Numbered from the stretch's first letter, positions 47,262 to 56,525 are shown. The stretch: 64,000 nt of DNA from Nostoc sp. CENA543 (GCF_002896875.1 NZ_CP023278.1:6013501-6077500); one strand, 5' to 3'. Notes: a model not told the origin generated them from the letters alone. Made by a program: numbers and translations.

Positions 47262-48851
47262 CTAAGCAATATGTAGCACTTTTCGCAAAATAGCTTGGTC
47301 TTCTAACTTGGCTTTTAAGCGACCATTTTCAACATCTCGAATCCAACTTTGGCTTTTACCTGTGAGTTTGGCTAACTCTCTTTGGGTGAGATTTAAATTT
47401 TTGCGTGCCTGCAAAATCTGCTCACCAACTAAATCGCCTGCGCTGGATATTTTCCGTCTGACTCTGGCTGTACGCCGTTGTTTTTTCTCTGATTCCGAGA
47501 TTTGTCTTTCCCATTCTGGTGGTAATTCAAAAGCTAAAATTCTCGCGTTCATTAACAGATTCCATTTCCCACGGGGGCCAGTATCGGTGAGCCGAGTTTC
47601 CCCACCAGCATCATTAATCCAAAATTCTAAAGCCTCATCAGGGTCTTCAGGAATATCAACTAATTTCGCCCATAAAGGTTGAATTTCCAAGGGATAGGTA
47701 ATGGGATCAAATATAGGTTTAATACCCAAATTGTTGAGAACTTCTAAATCGTTTTCAAATGTTCTTAATAGGCGTTTGCGTTCTTCTCTGTGTCGGGAAG
47801 CCTGAGTAACTTTTTCTTCGCCATAGGCAATGCGGAGTAAGGTAGGAACAGTGATGCGTTGTTCCTTACCCATTTTGGTTTTAAACAACAACCACAGCAT
47901 TAATCTGACTGCACCTTCATGTTGCTGCCAAATACTCATAACTGTAGTTAAGACAGTTTTAGGCAGACTACCATACTGATAAAATGCACTACGTTCTTTA
48001 CATCCTTGTTTGTTCAGAAAGTATTGTGACCAAAGACCTGCACGAATTTTGAATGTGAGTCCGATGAGATATTTACAACCAAGGTCATCTTCTTGAAAGT
48101 GGTGTTGAATATTGACTAAGTGCCACAAGCGACTATTTTGGACAGTAAAACCTGGGACTCGGCCTTGCTGCGGCCAGTCCAGGGAAATCATCAGTGAACA
48201 GGCTTGCTGCACCAGATTCTTCATTAATGAGAGTTTAGCGGTTTTGCTGAGGTCTTTACGTTTTTCTAGTCCCAGGTATTTTTCTAGTTGTCGTTCGTCA
48301 ATGGCAAATTCTTGCTCCCAAGGTTGGTCTAAGACTGTGGCATGAGCTGCAAAAATGAGATGGAGACAAGTGGCGCGAATATCCAGGGTTTCAATTGCAC
48401 TAATATTTTTGGCGCATTCACTGACTTGAAATGGGTCTTGGATGTGAAAAGCGATCGCACCCCGTCCTTGGTTCACCTGTCTGCGGTAACATAGATAGCC
48501 TGCGTCGTCGATTTCCCAATTCAGGGATGTACGCTGCGCTAGGAGATTGCACGCTTCCCAAATGGCGATCGCCGAAGCAAATGGGTTATTCTTGCCATTA
48601 GAAAATAAGTCGGAACTGGTAGCATCTCTTGGTTCAACTTTGCATCTCCCTTTTTTCGCCTGCCACGGTATGGGAGATTTAATAGGACAAGCTATTACAC
48701 ATTGCGGTTCAGGATAATAGCCTTCACAGTTATTACAAAGACAAGGATCTATCCAATACTCATCACCTTCTAATTTGATTGCACCCGTAGGACATTGGGG
48801 ACGGCAGTTGTCACATCCAACGCAACTTTTGTTAGGAATTGTATAAGGCAT
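47262..48851 (-). CDS. patB: PatB/CnfR, nitrogen-fixation transcription regulator
   Basis: 529 aa from the ATG at 48851, the length that I recall for Anabaena PatB; the longer frame to 48935 is not supported. The N-terminal ferredoxin-like domain has C10-x2-C13-x2-C16-x3-C20-P and a second Cys set (37, 39, 42, 51, 55), so two Fe-S clusters that may sense O2 or redox state. A long middle region has no recognised domain. The C-terminal helix-turn-helix (LTQRELAKLTGKSQSWIRDVENGRLK) binds DNA. In heterocystous cyanobacteria it is needed for nif gene expression and late heterocyst function. Divergent from fdxB across about 1.1 kb. Confidence 0.95.
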   Translation of the reverse strand: MPYTIPNKSCVGCDNCRPQCPTGAIKLEGDEYWIDPCLCNNCEGYYPEPQCVIACPIKSPIPWQAKKGRCKVEPRDATSSDLFSNGKNNPFASAIAIWEACNLLAQRTSLNWEIDDAGYLCYRRQVNQGRGAIAFHIQDPFQVSECAKNISAIETLDIRATCLHLIFAAHATVLDQPWEQEFAIDERQLEKYLGLEKRKDLSKTAKLSLMKNLVQQACSLMISLDWPQQGRVPGFTVQNSRLWHLVNIQHHFQEDDLGCKYLIGLTFKIRAGLWSQYFLNKQGCKERSAFYQYGSLPKTVLTTVMSIWQQHEGAVRLMLWLLFKTKMGKEQRITVPTLLRIAYGEEKVTQASRHREERKRLLRTFENDLEVLNNLGIKPIFDPITYPLEIQPLWAKLVDIPEDPDEALEFWINDAGGETRLTDTGPRGKWNLLMNARILAFELPPEWERQISESEKKQRRTARVRRKISSAGDLVGEQILQARKNLNLTQRELAKLTGKSQSWIRDVENGRLKAKLEDQAILRKVLHIA

Positions 48852-49955
48852 ATGGCTTCCCACTTGAATCGTTGAGATGTTCGGCTTAAGTCTCCCCTGG
48901 ATGTGCCTGTACACAAGGTAAAGGTTAAAAAACAAAAATCACCAGTAGAAATTGGCAATCGTTGCTTGATTTATGCCATGTTGTACTGCTTATTTATTAA
49001 GTAAGAAAAGTTTAATTACTTAATAATTTATTCACATCCACATTTCGACTTTGCACCCAATTACAAACTAATCTAGGCTATTAATTTGAGCCTAATTTAG
49101 TTGCTTTCTTAGATAAAGATTTCATAAATATTTACGTGAATTTGTTCATAATGAGCTTAGGAAAGGTTCTTAAGAATTATAGAAATACTTAGTTTGCGAA
49201 CAATTTTATCTTGACCTCAAAAGTTTAACCTAAATGTTTTGATTGAGTTTTTGTGTACATAATTATTGGTCTTGATGGATTTATTAATAATTTTAATATT
49301 TATCTCAAAGCCATCGTCTGTTATTAGCATCACAAATCATTATTGTTATGATTTCCTAGCAATTTACTTAGGTCAATCATTTATCATCATTTACCAGAAA
49401 TTTTGAGCAAAAAAAGTATAGATTTACAAGTATCTGAAAAAGTGTTTTGTGGCGAAAACTACAATTCTGTCGGGCAAGTATGTAGTTTTTGATAACTTGC
49501 TAATAAATAGCAATGAATTTATAAGTGATTTACCGGGAATAACTTGACTTAAGATGTACTTATTCATACGAATGATAAATATCATCGCGGCAGAAGTGGT
49601 GCATAATAACTTATATTTAGTTGTTGAGCAAAACACTATACGGCTGCCTAATTCCCTATTGAATAAACTACCTGAAGTAATCAAACAATATTTTTATATG
49701 GATAGATTTACAAAAGTATTGATATTGTTTGTCCGATGAATAATTTTTATTGTGTACATAGAAAGTGATGCGATCACTAATAATAATAATTTTCATTTAA
49801 ACTTAAATACATTTTAGGAAAAATTTTTGTATCTAATTAGCATTTAAATTCCCGGCGAATTAATCTGTTGATCACAAAATAAATAGATAAAATTAAAGTA
49901 AGATGAAGATTAAATTACCAACAAGTTTATTGGCAGAATAGCCAGGAGTTTAGTG
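48852..49955. other. Long regulatory region between patB and fdxB
   Basis: 1.1 kb, very AT-rich, without a convincing gene; several short frames on both strands lack ribosome sites and protein-like composition. It must hold the divergent promoters of patB and fdxB. I looked for NtcA-type GTA-N8-TAC sites and saw no clean one. Confidence 0.5.
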
Positions 49956-50249
49956 ATGGCAGTCCTCACAGGCGTAACCTTTGGTGGCAAAACTTGGACA
50001 CCTAAATTTGCTCAAGCAATTGACAAAGACAAATGTATCGGATGTGGCAGATGTATTAAAGTATGTGGTTATTCTGTGCTGGATTTGAAAGCACTTAATG
50101 AAGAAGGTGAATTTGTTGAGGATGAAGAAGATGACGAAATCGAGCGCAAAGTCATGGTAGTAGCTCATCCAGAAAACTGCATTGGCTGTGAAGCTTGTTC
50201 TCGGATTTGTCCTAAAAATTGCTATAGCCACTCTACACTAGAGAACTAA
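49956..50249 (+). CDS. fdxB: Nif-specific ferredoxin III, 2[4Fe-4S]
   Basis: 97 aa from the ATG at 49956, with AGGAG seven bases before it; a GTG one codon upstream is the alternative. Two cluster-binding sets: C27-x2-C30-x2-C33-x3-C37 and C75-x2-C78-x2-C81-x3-C85-P, separated by an unusually long acidic insert ([15 protein letters not shown]). This layout marks the FdxB/ferredoxin III group linked to nitrogen fixation, which probably supplies electrons to nitrogenase or its maturation. A strong terminator follows at 50475. Confidence 0.95.
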   Translation: MAVLTGVTFGGKTWTPKFAQAIDKDKCIGCGRCIKVCGYSVLDLKALNEEGEFVEDEEDDEIERKVMVVAHPENCIGCEACSRICPKNCYSHSTLEN

Positions 50250-50694
50250 GCTTGATGCCCCAAAAAACTGTTAGGAGGAGAATTAAATTAGTCAGCAAGG
50301 TAAATTAGGGGAATATATAAAAGTTCAATCACAACAACTGCGTAAATTATTAATTGTTCATTATTAACAAAATCAACCTTGCTATGGCAACTAACGGTTT
50401 AAATGCTGGGAGGAATCGCTGGGATTAATCTCAAAGCTTTCTGTTAATCACATTTACAATACATTGTTAAGTTTTTGGGGGATAGATATGAAGATATCTG
50501 GAAAAAATCCCCCAATTTTTGTTGGCGTGAGTTAGAAATTGAATAAGCGAAAAAACATTATCAGGTGAAAATCTTCAAACCTATAGATGGGCATAGGTAA
50601 TTTTGGATGTGAGATTTTGCGTTGAGTTCCAATCCCAAATCCCAAATCCCAAATTGGATAAGACCCTAACACCGCCAACTCAAAAGCAGGTACT
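50250..50694. other. Intergenic region fdxB-coxB
   Basis: 445 bp with the promoter of the cox operon, the fdxB terminator (50475-50520) and a short TCCCAAA heptamer array (about 50634-50660). No gene seen. Confidence 0.5.
50475..50520 (+). terminator. Rho-independent terminator downstream of fdxB
   Basis: TTGGGGGAT (50475-50483) pairs with ATCCCCCAA (50507-50515), with an inner AGATAT/ATATCT stem, followed by TTTTT. Confidence 0.8.
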
Positions 50695-51666
50695 ATGCAA
50701 CAAATTCCTGTTTCATTATGGACTCTCATTGCTGGCATAGTAATTGGAGGAGTCAGTCTTTGGATGGGTCAAAATCACAATCTATTACCAGTAGAAGCAT
50801 CAGAACAAGCACCCTTGGTAGACGGATTTTTTAATATTATGTTTACCATTGCTGTTGCCCTATTTTTGGTAGTGGAAGGCACGATTTTGATTTTTCTAGT
50901 CAAATATCGCCGTCGTCGGGGTGACAATACGGATGGTGTTCCAGTAGAAGGTAATGTTCCTCTAGAAATTTTTTGGACAGCCATTCCCTCACTAATTGTC
51001 ATTTGCTTAGGTATCTACAGTGTGGATGTCTTTAACCGGATGGGAGGTTTAGAACCTGGAAGCCATCCCCATGCTGTATCCCATGCAGATCACAGTTCTG
51101 GAAGTGCTATTGCTGCAACCCTTGATGATGCTTTAACAGCGAAAACCGCACCTAGCATTGGGATTGGTACATCCCCCACCCATCAAGCTCAAGCGGCGGA
51201 TTTGGTGGTAAATGTGACTGGTATGCAGTTTGCTTGGCTGTTTGACTATCCCAACAATGGGGTTTCGGCTGGGGAACTTCATGTTCCTGTAGGTGCGTCT
51301 GTGCAACTTAATCTCACCGCACAGGATGTAATTCACTCCTTTTGGGTTCCCCAATTCCGCATCAAACAAGACGCAATTCCTGGAATCCCGACACAACTAA
51401 GTTTTGTCGCCACTAAACCAGGTACATATCCGGTAGTATGTACAGAATTATGTGGTGGTTATCATGGTTCAATGCGGACACAGGTGATTGTCCACACGCC
51501 AGCAGAGTTTGATAGCTGGTTGATGGAAAATCAAGTGGCTCAACAGCATCATCTACAAACAACTGTAGCTGTGAATCCGGCGAATTTGTCCAAATCAGAG
51601 TTTCTTGCACCCCTTAGCCACAATTTGGGGATTGATACAGCAACTTTAGCTCAATTACAGAAGTAG
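50695..51666 (+). CDS. coxB: Cytochrome c oxidase subunit II (heterocyst Cox2 type)
   Basis: 323 aa. Two N-terminal membrane helices (LWTLIAGIVIGGVSLWMG; MFTIAVALFLVVEGTILIFL) anchor a periplasmic cupredoxin domain. The CuA site is complete: C249, E251, C253, H257 and M260 in CTELCGGYHGSM, with the earlier His in DVIHSFWVPQ. It accepts electrons from cytochrome c or plastocyanin. First gene of coxBAC. In Anabaena the copy next to patB and fdxB is a heterocyst oxidase that consumes O2 to protect nitrogenase; that role is assigned here from gene order. Confidence 0.95.
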   Translation: MQQIPVSLWTLIAGIVIGGVSLWMGQNHNLLPVEASEQAPLVDGFFNIMFTIAVALFLVVEGTILIFLVKYRRRRGDNTDGVPVEGNVPLEIFWTAIPSLIVICLGIYSVDVFNRMGGLEPGSHPHAVSHADHSSGSAIAATLDDALTAKTAPSIGIGTSPTHQAQAADLVVNVTGMQFAWLFDYPNNGVSAGELHVPVGASVQLNLTAQDVIHSFWVPQFRIKQDAIPGIPTQLSFVATKPGTYPVVCTELCGGYHGSMRTQVIVHTPAEFDSWLMENQVAQQHHLQTTVAVNPANLSKSEFLAPLSHNLGIDTATLAQLQK

Positions 51667-51667
51667 G

Positions 51668-51703
51668 GTTCAGTTGTCAATTTCCGACAAATGACAACTG
51701 AAC
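51668..51703 (+). repeat. Hairpin between coxB and coxA
   Basis: Perfect 12-bp arms GTTCAGTTGTCA / TGACAACTGAAC around a 12-bp loop, starting 1 bp after the coxB stop. No U-tract, so more likely an mRNA stability or processing element than a full terminator. Confidence 0.75.
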
Positions 51704-51722
51704 GCATTGTCACAAAACACTT

Positions 51723-53387
51723 ATGACACAAATAGAATTTCCACCGCACTCACCAGATCAAAATCCATCACAAAATCTGGTGATGAGCCACACCTTACAT
51801 TCTCCCGCTTGGAAATGGCATGACTATTTCAAGTTTAACGTAGACCATAAGGTTATAGGCATCCAATATTTGGTGACAGCCTTTGTTTTCTACCTGATTG
51901 GTGGGTTGATGGCGATCGCTATCCGCACTGAGTTAGCCACACCAGAAGCCGACTTCATCGATCCCAATCTCTACAATGCCTTCATGACGAACCACGGGAC
52001 AATCATGATTTTCCTGTGGATTGTTCCCAGTGCGATCGGGGGTTTTGGTAACTACCTCATCCCCTTGATGATTGGGGCGCGGGATATGGCGTTTCCCAAA
52101 TTAAACGCGATCGCTTTTTGGTTAAACCCACCAGCCGGATTACTCCTATTGCTGAGTTTCATCTTTGGTGGTTCACAATCTGGCTGGACTGCTTACCCAC
52201 CTTTGAGTCTTGTTACTGCACCCATCGCTCAAAGTCTGTGGATTTTGGCGATTGTGTTGGTAGGGACTTCTTCTATTCTGGGTTCTGTGAACTTCGTCGT
52301 CACCATCTTGATGATGAAAGTCCCTAGCATGAAATGGGATCAATTACCCCTATTTTGCTGGGCAATTTTAGCCACTTCTGTACTTGCACTGCTGTCTACG
52401 CCTGTATTAGCAGCTGGTTTGGTACTGTTGCTGTTTGACCTCAACTTTGGTACTTCCTTCTTTAAACCAGATGCAGGCGGTAACGTCATTATTTACCAGC
52501 ACTTATTCTGGTTCTATTCCCACCCGGCAGTATATTTAATGATTCTGCCCATCTTCGGCATTATGTCCGAAGTGATTCCCGTCCACGCACGCAAACCAAT
52601 TTTTGGTTATAAAGCGATCGCTTATTCTAGTGTCGCCATCTGCGTTGTCGGTTTGTTCGTCTGGGTACACCATATGTTTACCAGTGGCACACCAGGCTGG
52701 ATGCGGATGTTCTTCACCATCTCGACTTTGATTGTGGCTGTACCGACCGGTGTGAAAATTTTCGGTTGGGTAGCAACTCTGTGGGGTGGTAAGATTCGCT
52801 TTACTAGTGCCATGCTATTTGCGATCGGCTTGTTGTCGATGTTCGTTATGGGTGGCTTAAGCGGCGTGACAATGGGGACTGCGCCTTTTGATGTTCACGT
52901 CCACGATACTTATTATGTAGTGGCGCACTTCCACTATGTGTTATTTGGTGGTTCTGTCTTTGGGATTTACGCAGGTATCTATCACTGGTTTCCCAAAATG
53001 ACCGGACGCAAGTTAAATGAATTTTGGGGACGAGTGCATTTTCTCCTCACTTTAGTTGGCACTAACTTGACCTTCTTACCAATGCACAAGTTAGGCTTGC
53101 AAGGTATGCCTCGCAGAGTCGCCATGTATGACCCGCAATTTGTGGACTTGAATCAGTTGTGTACCATTGGGGCATTTATTTTAGGCTTATCAGTCATTCC
53201 CTTTGCCATCAACATTATTCTGAGTTGGAGTAAAGGAGAAGTAGCAGGTGATAATCCTTGGCAAGCTTTAAGTTTGGAATGGACTACTAGTTCTCCTCCT
53301 TTGGTAGAGAACTGGGAAGTTTTGCCTGTGGTAACTCATGGACCTTATGAATATGGTCATTCTGCGGAAGTCAGTTCATCAACCTAA
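51723..53387 (+). CDS. coxA: Cytochrome c oxidase subunit I (heterocyst Cox2 type)
   Basis: 554 aa with twelve membrane segments. All haem-copper ligands are visible: haem a His in TNHGTIMIF, the CuB His-Tyr pair in FYSHPAVYL, the two CuB His in WVHHMFTSG, and the haem a3 and a His in VVAHFHYVLFGG. It reduces O2 to water and pumps protons. Second gene of coxBAC, 56 bp after coxB. A 360-bp gap with a structured repeat separates it from coxC. Confidence 0.97.
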   Translation: MTQIEFPPHSPDQNPSQNLVMSHTLHSPAWKWHDYFKFNVDHKVIGIQYLVTAFVFYLIGGLMAIAIRTELATPEADFIDPNLYNAFMTNHGTIMIFLWIVPSAIGGFGNYLIPLMIGARDMAFPKLNAIAFWLNPPAGLLLLLSFIFGGSQSGWTAYPPLSLVTAPIAQSLWILAIVLVGTSSILGSVNFVVTILMMKVPSMKWDQLPLFCWAILATSVLALLSTPVLAAGLVLLLFDLNFGTSFFKPDAGGNVIIYQHLFWFYSHPAVYLMILPIFGIMSEVIPVHARKPIFGYKAIAYSSVAICVVGLFVWVHHMFTSGTPGWMRMFFTISTLIVAVPTGVKIFGWVATLWGGKIRFTSAMLFAIGLLSMFVMGGLSGVTMGTAPFDVHVHDTYYVVAHFHYVLFGGSVFGIYAGIYHWFPKMTGRKLNEFWGRVHFLLTLVGTNLTFLPMHKLGLQGMPRRVAMYDPQFVDLNQLCTIGAFILGLSVIPFAINIILSWSKGEVAGDNPWQALSLEWTTSSPPLVENWEVLPVVTHGPYEYGHSAEVSSST

Positions 53388-53747
53388 CTCTTTGTAGGTT
53401 TTTGACACTTTACTCAAAGAACACGGGTTTAGGGTGTAGGGGTGTAAGGGTGTAGGGGTTGATAAAATAAAAAACCTACGCTTGTCAAAACTCCCAACCC
53501 CTTTCTCCTATTAGGAAAGGAATAAGTATATTTCTCCTCTCCTTGTCTACAGTGTATACACAAGTTGCTGCATTGACATTATTAATGTATCGACTGGCAT
53601 TGCGAATGTATTGGCTGGCATTGCAAATGTATTGCGTGACATTGCGAATGTATCAGCTGACATTGTTAATGTATCGACTAAATTATCTTGTGTATACACA
53701 GTAGCAAAGAAGGGAAGTTAATCACCAACAATGTAAGAGAGGTAGGT
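53388..53747. other. Spacer inside the cox operon
   Basis: 360 bp between coxA and coxC. Contains G-rich AGGGTGT-type repeats (about 53427-53460) and then the hairpin array at 53547-53704. The array is open in more than one frame, but the frames have no good start site. Confidence 0.6.
53547..53704. repeat. Five 21-bp mini-hairpin units between 18-bp inverted repeats
   Basis: The outer arms are CTACAGTGTATACACAAG (53547-53564) and its complement with one mismatch (53687-53704). Between them lie five exactly 21-bp units (53575-53679), each containing ACATT or GCATT, three bases, then AATGT: a small stem in every unit. The unit length is a multiple of three and keeps all frames. Confidence 0.9.
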
Positions 53748-54335
53748 ATGACTGTTGTAACCGCGCATGATGAACATCATGAGGCGCATCCTGATTTACG
53801 GGTTTGGGGATTGTTAACGTTCCTGATTTCCGAATCTTTGATGTTTGGTGGCTTCTTCGCTACTTATCTATTTTTTCGGGGAACTACCGATGTTTGGCCG
53901 CCAGAGGGAACAGAGGTAGAGTTATTTGTCCCAACCATTAACACTATTATTCTGGTATCTAGTAGCTTCGTCATCCACTTCGGGGATATGGCGATTAAGA
54001 GGAATAGTGTTTGGGGAATGCGGTTTTGGTATTTCGTCACCGCTATTATGGGGGCAGTATTTTTAGCGGGTCAGGTGTATGAGTACCAAAATTTGGGCTA
54101 TGGTCTGACCACCAACGTCTTTGCTAACTGCTTCTATATCATGACCGGATTTCACGGTTTGCACGTATTTATCGGGCTGTTATTGATTTTAGGAGTATTA
54201 TGGCGATCGCGCCGTCCCGGTCATTATTCTGCTACTAAACATACTGGCATCGAAATGGCAGAAATTTACTGGCACTTCGTAGACATCATTTGGATTGTTC
54301 TCTTCACATTGATTTACATTCTCACACTGTTTTAA
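53748..54335 (+). CDS. coxC: Cytochrome c oxidase subunit III (heterocyst Cox2 type)
   Basis: 195 aa from the ATG at 53748, preceded by GAGGTAGGT; the longer frame from 53688 reads out of the repeat array and is rejected. Five membrane helices, as in bacterial-type short CoxC; conserved TGFHGLHVFIGLLL and EIYWHFVDIIWIVLFTLIYI at the C-terminus. Supports stability of subunit I. Third gene of coxBAC. Confidence 0.95.
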   Translation: MTVVTAHDEHHEAHPDLRVWGLLTFLISESLMFGGFFATYLFFRGTTDVWPPEGTEVELFVPTINTIILVSSSFVIHFGDMAIKRNSVWGMRFWYFVTAIMGAVFLAGQVYEYQNLGYGLTTNVFANCFYIMTGFHGLHVFIGLLLILGVLWRSRRPGHYSATKHTGIEMAEIYWHFVDIIWIVLFTLIYILTLF

Positions 54336-54438
54336 AGGTGTAGGGGTGTGGGGGTATAAGGGTGTAGGGGTGTGTAAGGAAATTTGATTGCAATACCCCA
54401 TGCCCAATGCCCCATTCCCTATTCCCAAAAATAAAATT

Positions 54439-54924
54439 ATGCAAACTAACATCAACAAATTTTCCTGGTTTCAAGTTCCTGAACAGGTCAAAGAGTTATT
54501 AATTTTAGCTGCACAAAATTGGGAAAATACTTCCGAATCTGAAAAATACATCCAAAAAGCCTTATCTCTAACTGGGGAAAATACCGATGTCTTGGTAGCA
54601 GCTTATAGATTTTTCTTTTATAAAAATAATTATTTCTTGGCATTGCAAATAACTCGCCAATTATTAGATAAAATTAAAAAATCAGAGCAGTTTCCTGATG
54701 AGTGGGAACAACTTAAACCTATCCTGGTAAATCGAAGGGAAGAACCACCAATCAGGTTATACTTAAATGCTTATGCCGCTACAGGATTGGTATTAGCAAA
54801 ATTAGGGGAAATCGAGCGTGCCAAGGAAATCAGTTTGCGTGTCCAGGAAATTGACACAAAACATGATTTCGGAGCAGGAATCCTCCTGGATGTGTTGACG
54901 CGTCCAGCCGAAGAAGATGATTAA
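54439..54924 (+). CDS. Helical repeat protein downstream of coxC
   Basis: 161 aa from the ATG at 54439; upstream codons come from repeat DNA. No enzyme motif. Composition and pattern (WENTSESEKYIQKALSLTG, NNYFLALQITRQLLDK, YAATGLVLAKLGEIERAKEI) suggest TPR-like helical repeats. It lies about 100 bp after coxC on the same strand and is probably part of the heterocyst block; function unknown. Confidence 0.75.
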   Translation: MQTNINKFSWFQVPEQVKELLILAAQNWENTSESEKYIQKALSLTGENTDVLVAAYRFFFYKNNYFLALQITRQLLDKIKKSEQFPDEWEQLKPILVNRREEPPIRLYLNAYAATGLVLAKLGEIERAKEISLRVQEIDTKHDFGAGILLDVLTRPAEEDD

Positions 54925-54958
54925 TTAGTTAGTAGTTAACAGTCAAAAGTTATCAGCC

Positions 54959-55129
54959 ATGAATAATTTTTCATTCTTTAGCGCATCTTCCTACACACCT
55001 CTGGCGACATCTTCTAATAATGACCTGTTTCCCTCAAAGGTGATTGCACCCACATTTCCCCGTGAGGAACTGCCTAACATAACTACACCAGTGTTTGTTT
55101 TTCCCCAAATATCTCAACTGAGAGTTTAA
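54959..55129 (+). CDS. Possible 56-aa protein before cysteine dioxygenase
   Basis: Short ORF that fills the gap between two clear genes, ending 5 bp before the ATG of the dioxygenase gene. The product is Ser/Pro/Phe-rich (FFSASSYTPLATSSNND, then APTFPREELPN) with no recognised motif. No ribosome site is visible at its ATG. Support comes from position and uninterrupted length only. Confidence 0.4.
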   Translation: MNNFSFFSASSYTPLATSSNNDLFPSKVIAPTFPREELPNITTPVFVFPQISQLRV

Positions 55130-55134
55130 ATATT

Positions 55135-55746
55135 ATGCAAGGTAGGGATTGGCTCTTAACAGGAGACGGTCAATATCAAGCGTGTCAATCTGCAAGAAGC
55201 TGGGATTTATTACAAGAGAATTATCGTCTATATCGGTTTTTAACTGAAATAGAAGACGTTCTCAATGGGGTAGAAAATGAATCTCTTTGTCTACCTAAAA
55301 TCCGAATGCTAGTACGCCGCTTGATTGTGAATTCTTATTGGGTGCGGAGTCAGTATTTAGAGCCTTCTCCTACAACCAAAACCTCAGTTCTGTTGTTATA
55401 TGATGAGTTAGGTTTTCCTTTAACAGTGCAAACAGTAACATTTGCACCAGGAAGCATATCCAATATTCACAATCATGGAACATGGGGAGTAGTAGCAGTA
55501 TTAAAAGGACAAGAAAAAAATACTGTTTGGCGACGTACTCAACACCCAGAATTCCCAGACAAAATTGAGCCGACGGGAGAAATTTTGCTATCTCCAGGAG
55601 ATATTGTCAGCTTTACTCCTGATGCAATTCATAGTGTAGAAGCAGTAGGTGATGAACCAACTGTGACTTTTAATATTTATGGCGAAACTGATCCCAAACA
55701 ACGCTTTGAGTTTGATGTAGTTACCCATAGCGCGAAAAAGTTTTGA
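55135..55746 (+). CDS. Cysteine dioxygenase-type cupin protein
   Basis: 203 aa, cysteine dioxygenase type I fold. The Fe ligands are readable in the cupin motifs: HNHGTWG in FAPGSISNIHNHGTWGVVAV, and the third His in FTPDAIHSVEAVG. It oxidises cysteine (or a related thiol) to the sulfinic acid using O2. Placed between cox genes and the nifO-like gene, it could help remove O2 or control cysteine in heterocysts; this is inference. The substrate is not proven by sequence. Confidence 0.85.
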   Translation: MQGRDWLLTGDGQYQACQSARSWDLLQENYRLYRFLTEIEDVLNGVENESLCLPKIRMLVRRLIVNSYWVRSQYLEPSPTTKTSVLLLYDELGFPLTVQTVTFAPGSISNIHNHGTWGVVAVLKGQEKNTVWRRTQHPEFPDKIEPTGEILLSPGDIVSFTPDAIHSVEAVGDEPTVTFNIYGETDPKQRFEFDVVTHSAKKF

Positions 55747-55885
55747 GTGCTGGTGAGTGGTGAGTAGTGAGTAGTGAGTGTTGAGTAATATTAGCGTGGC
55801 GTTTAGCAGGTGATGAGTGGAGAAAAAACTCTACCTTCTCTACCTTCCAGTCCCCAGTCCCCAGTCCCCAACCCTCAATCCCCAA
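55742..55885. repeat. Two heptamer arrays
   Basis: GTGAGTA/GTGAGTG-type units (about 55742-55785) overlap the dioxygenase stop region, and CCCCAGT/CCCCAAC units (about 55848-55885) end 18 bp before the start of the nifO-like gene. Confidence 0.85.
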
Positions 55886-55903
55886 CTAAGAGGAGAAAAT
55901 ACA

Positions 55904-56422
55904 ATGGCTAGAGTAATTTTTTATAGCAAACCTGGTTGTAAAGGTGGTACTCGTCAAAAAGTCTTGCTAACTGCGGCAGGACATGAAGTCATAGCTTATG
56001 ATTTACTGAGTGAACCTTGGACAGTGGAACGTCTGCGGTCATTTTTTGGCGATCGCCCTGTCAGTCAATGGTTTAATCCTTCTTCACCTAAAATCAAATC
56101 CGGTGAAATTGTTCCTGAAAAATTAGACGAACAAACTGCTTTATTTTTAATGTTACGCGATCCTCTGTTGATTCGTCGTCCTTTAATTCAAGTAGGCGAT
56201 CGCCGGGAAGTTGGTTTTGATGTGGAAACACTCGATGCGTGGATTGGCTTAAAACCCGTAGACGAATCTTTTCGCGCAATGGCTGAAAATCTCATGAGTC
56301 AAGATTTACAAGGCTGCGCTCACGGTGGTCACGGTCACAGTGATGCACATCACCACGATCATCAAGGTAATTGCAACCATCACTCTCAGCAAGAACATCA
56401 CCACCAAAGCTCTCATCATTAA
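55904..56422 (+). CDS. ArsC-fold nitrogenase-associated protein (NifO-like)
   Basis: 172 aa from the ATG at 55904, with AGAGGAG upstream; the longer frame is repeat-derived. Thioredoxin/ArsC-like fold: YSKPGCKGGTRQKVLL (single active-site Cys), RSFFGDRPVSQWFN and RDPLLIRRPLIQVGDRREVGFD. This is the NifO/ArsC-related group seen near nif genes. The C-terminal 35 residues are very rich in His (HGGHGHSDAHHHDHQ and further clusters), so it should bind metal ions strongly. Last gene of the plus-strand heterocyst block. Confidence 0.88.
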   Translation: MARVIFYSKPGCKGGTRQKVLLTAAGHEVIAYDLLSEPWTVERLRSFFGDRPVSQWFNPSSPKIKSGEIVPEKLDEQTALFLMLRDPLLIRRPLIQVGDRREVGFDVETLDAWIGLKPVDESFRAMAENLMSQDLQGCAHGGHGHSDAHHHDHQGNCNHHSQQEHHHQSSHH

Positions 56423-56432
56423 ATATTTATTA

Positions 56433-56479
56433 ACAACCAATGTAGAGATGTAGCAATGCTACGTCTCTACATTGGTTGT
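56433..56479. terminator. Long palindrome between convergent nifO-like and cysK genes
   Basis: 47-bp inverted repeat (ACAACCAATGTAGAGA... / ...TCTCTACATTGGTTGT) with one mismatch and almost no loop, between two convergent genes. A dispersed Nostoc-type palindrome; likely to end transcription from both sides. Confidence 0.65.
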
Positions 56480-56525
56480 GGATAAATCACAAAATAAATA
56501 ATTCCCAGTCCCCAATCCCCAGTCC

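Noticed and set aside
49424-49739. Short frames on both strands in the patB-fdxB spacer
   Set aside because: AT-driven open frames that overlap each other on opposite strands, without ribosome sites or recognisable composition.
48852-49955. NtcA binding site (GTA-N8-TAC) upstream of patB or fdxB
   Set aside because: I looked for the motif by eye and found only partial matches with wrong spacing.
53575-53679. CRISPR-like short repeats between coxA and coxC
   Set aside because: Five 21-bp units directly abut with no unique spacers, and there are no cas genes in the window.
53586-53703. Possible repeat-peptide ORF (M-Y-R-L-A-L-R type) across the 21-bp array
   Set aside because: Open in more than one frame only because the unit length is a multiple of three; no ribosome site at the ATG.
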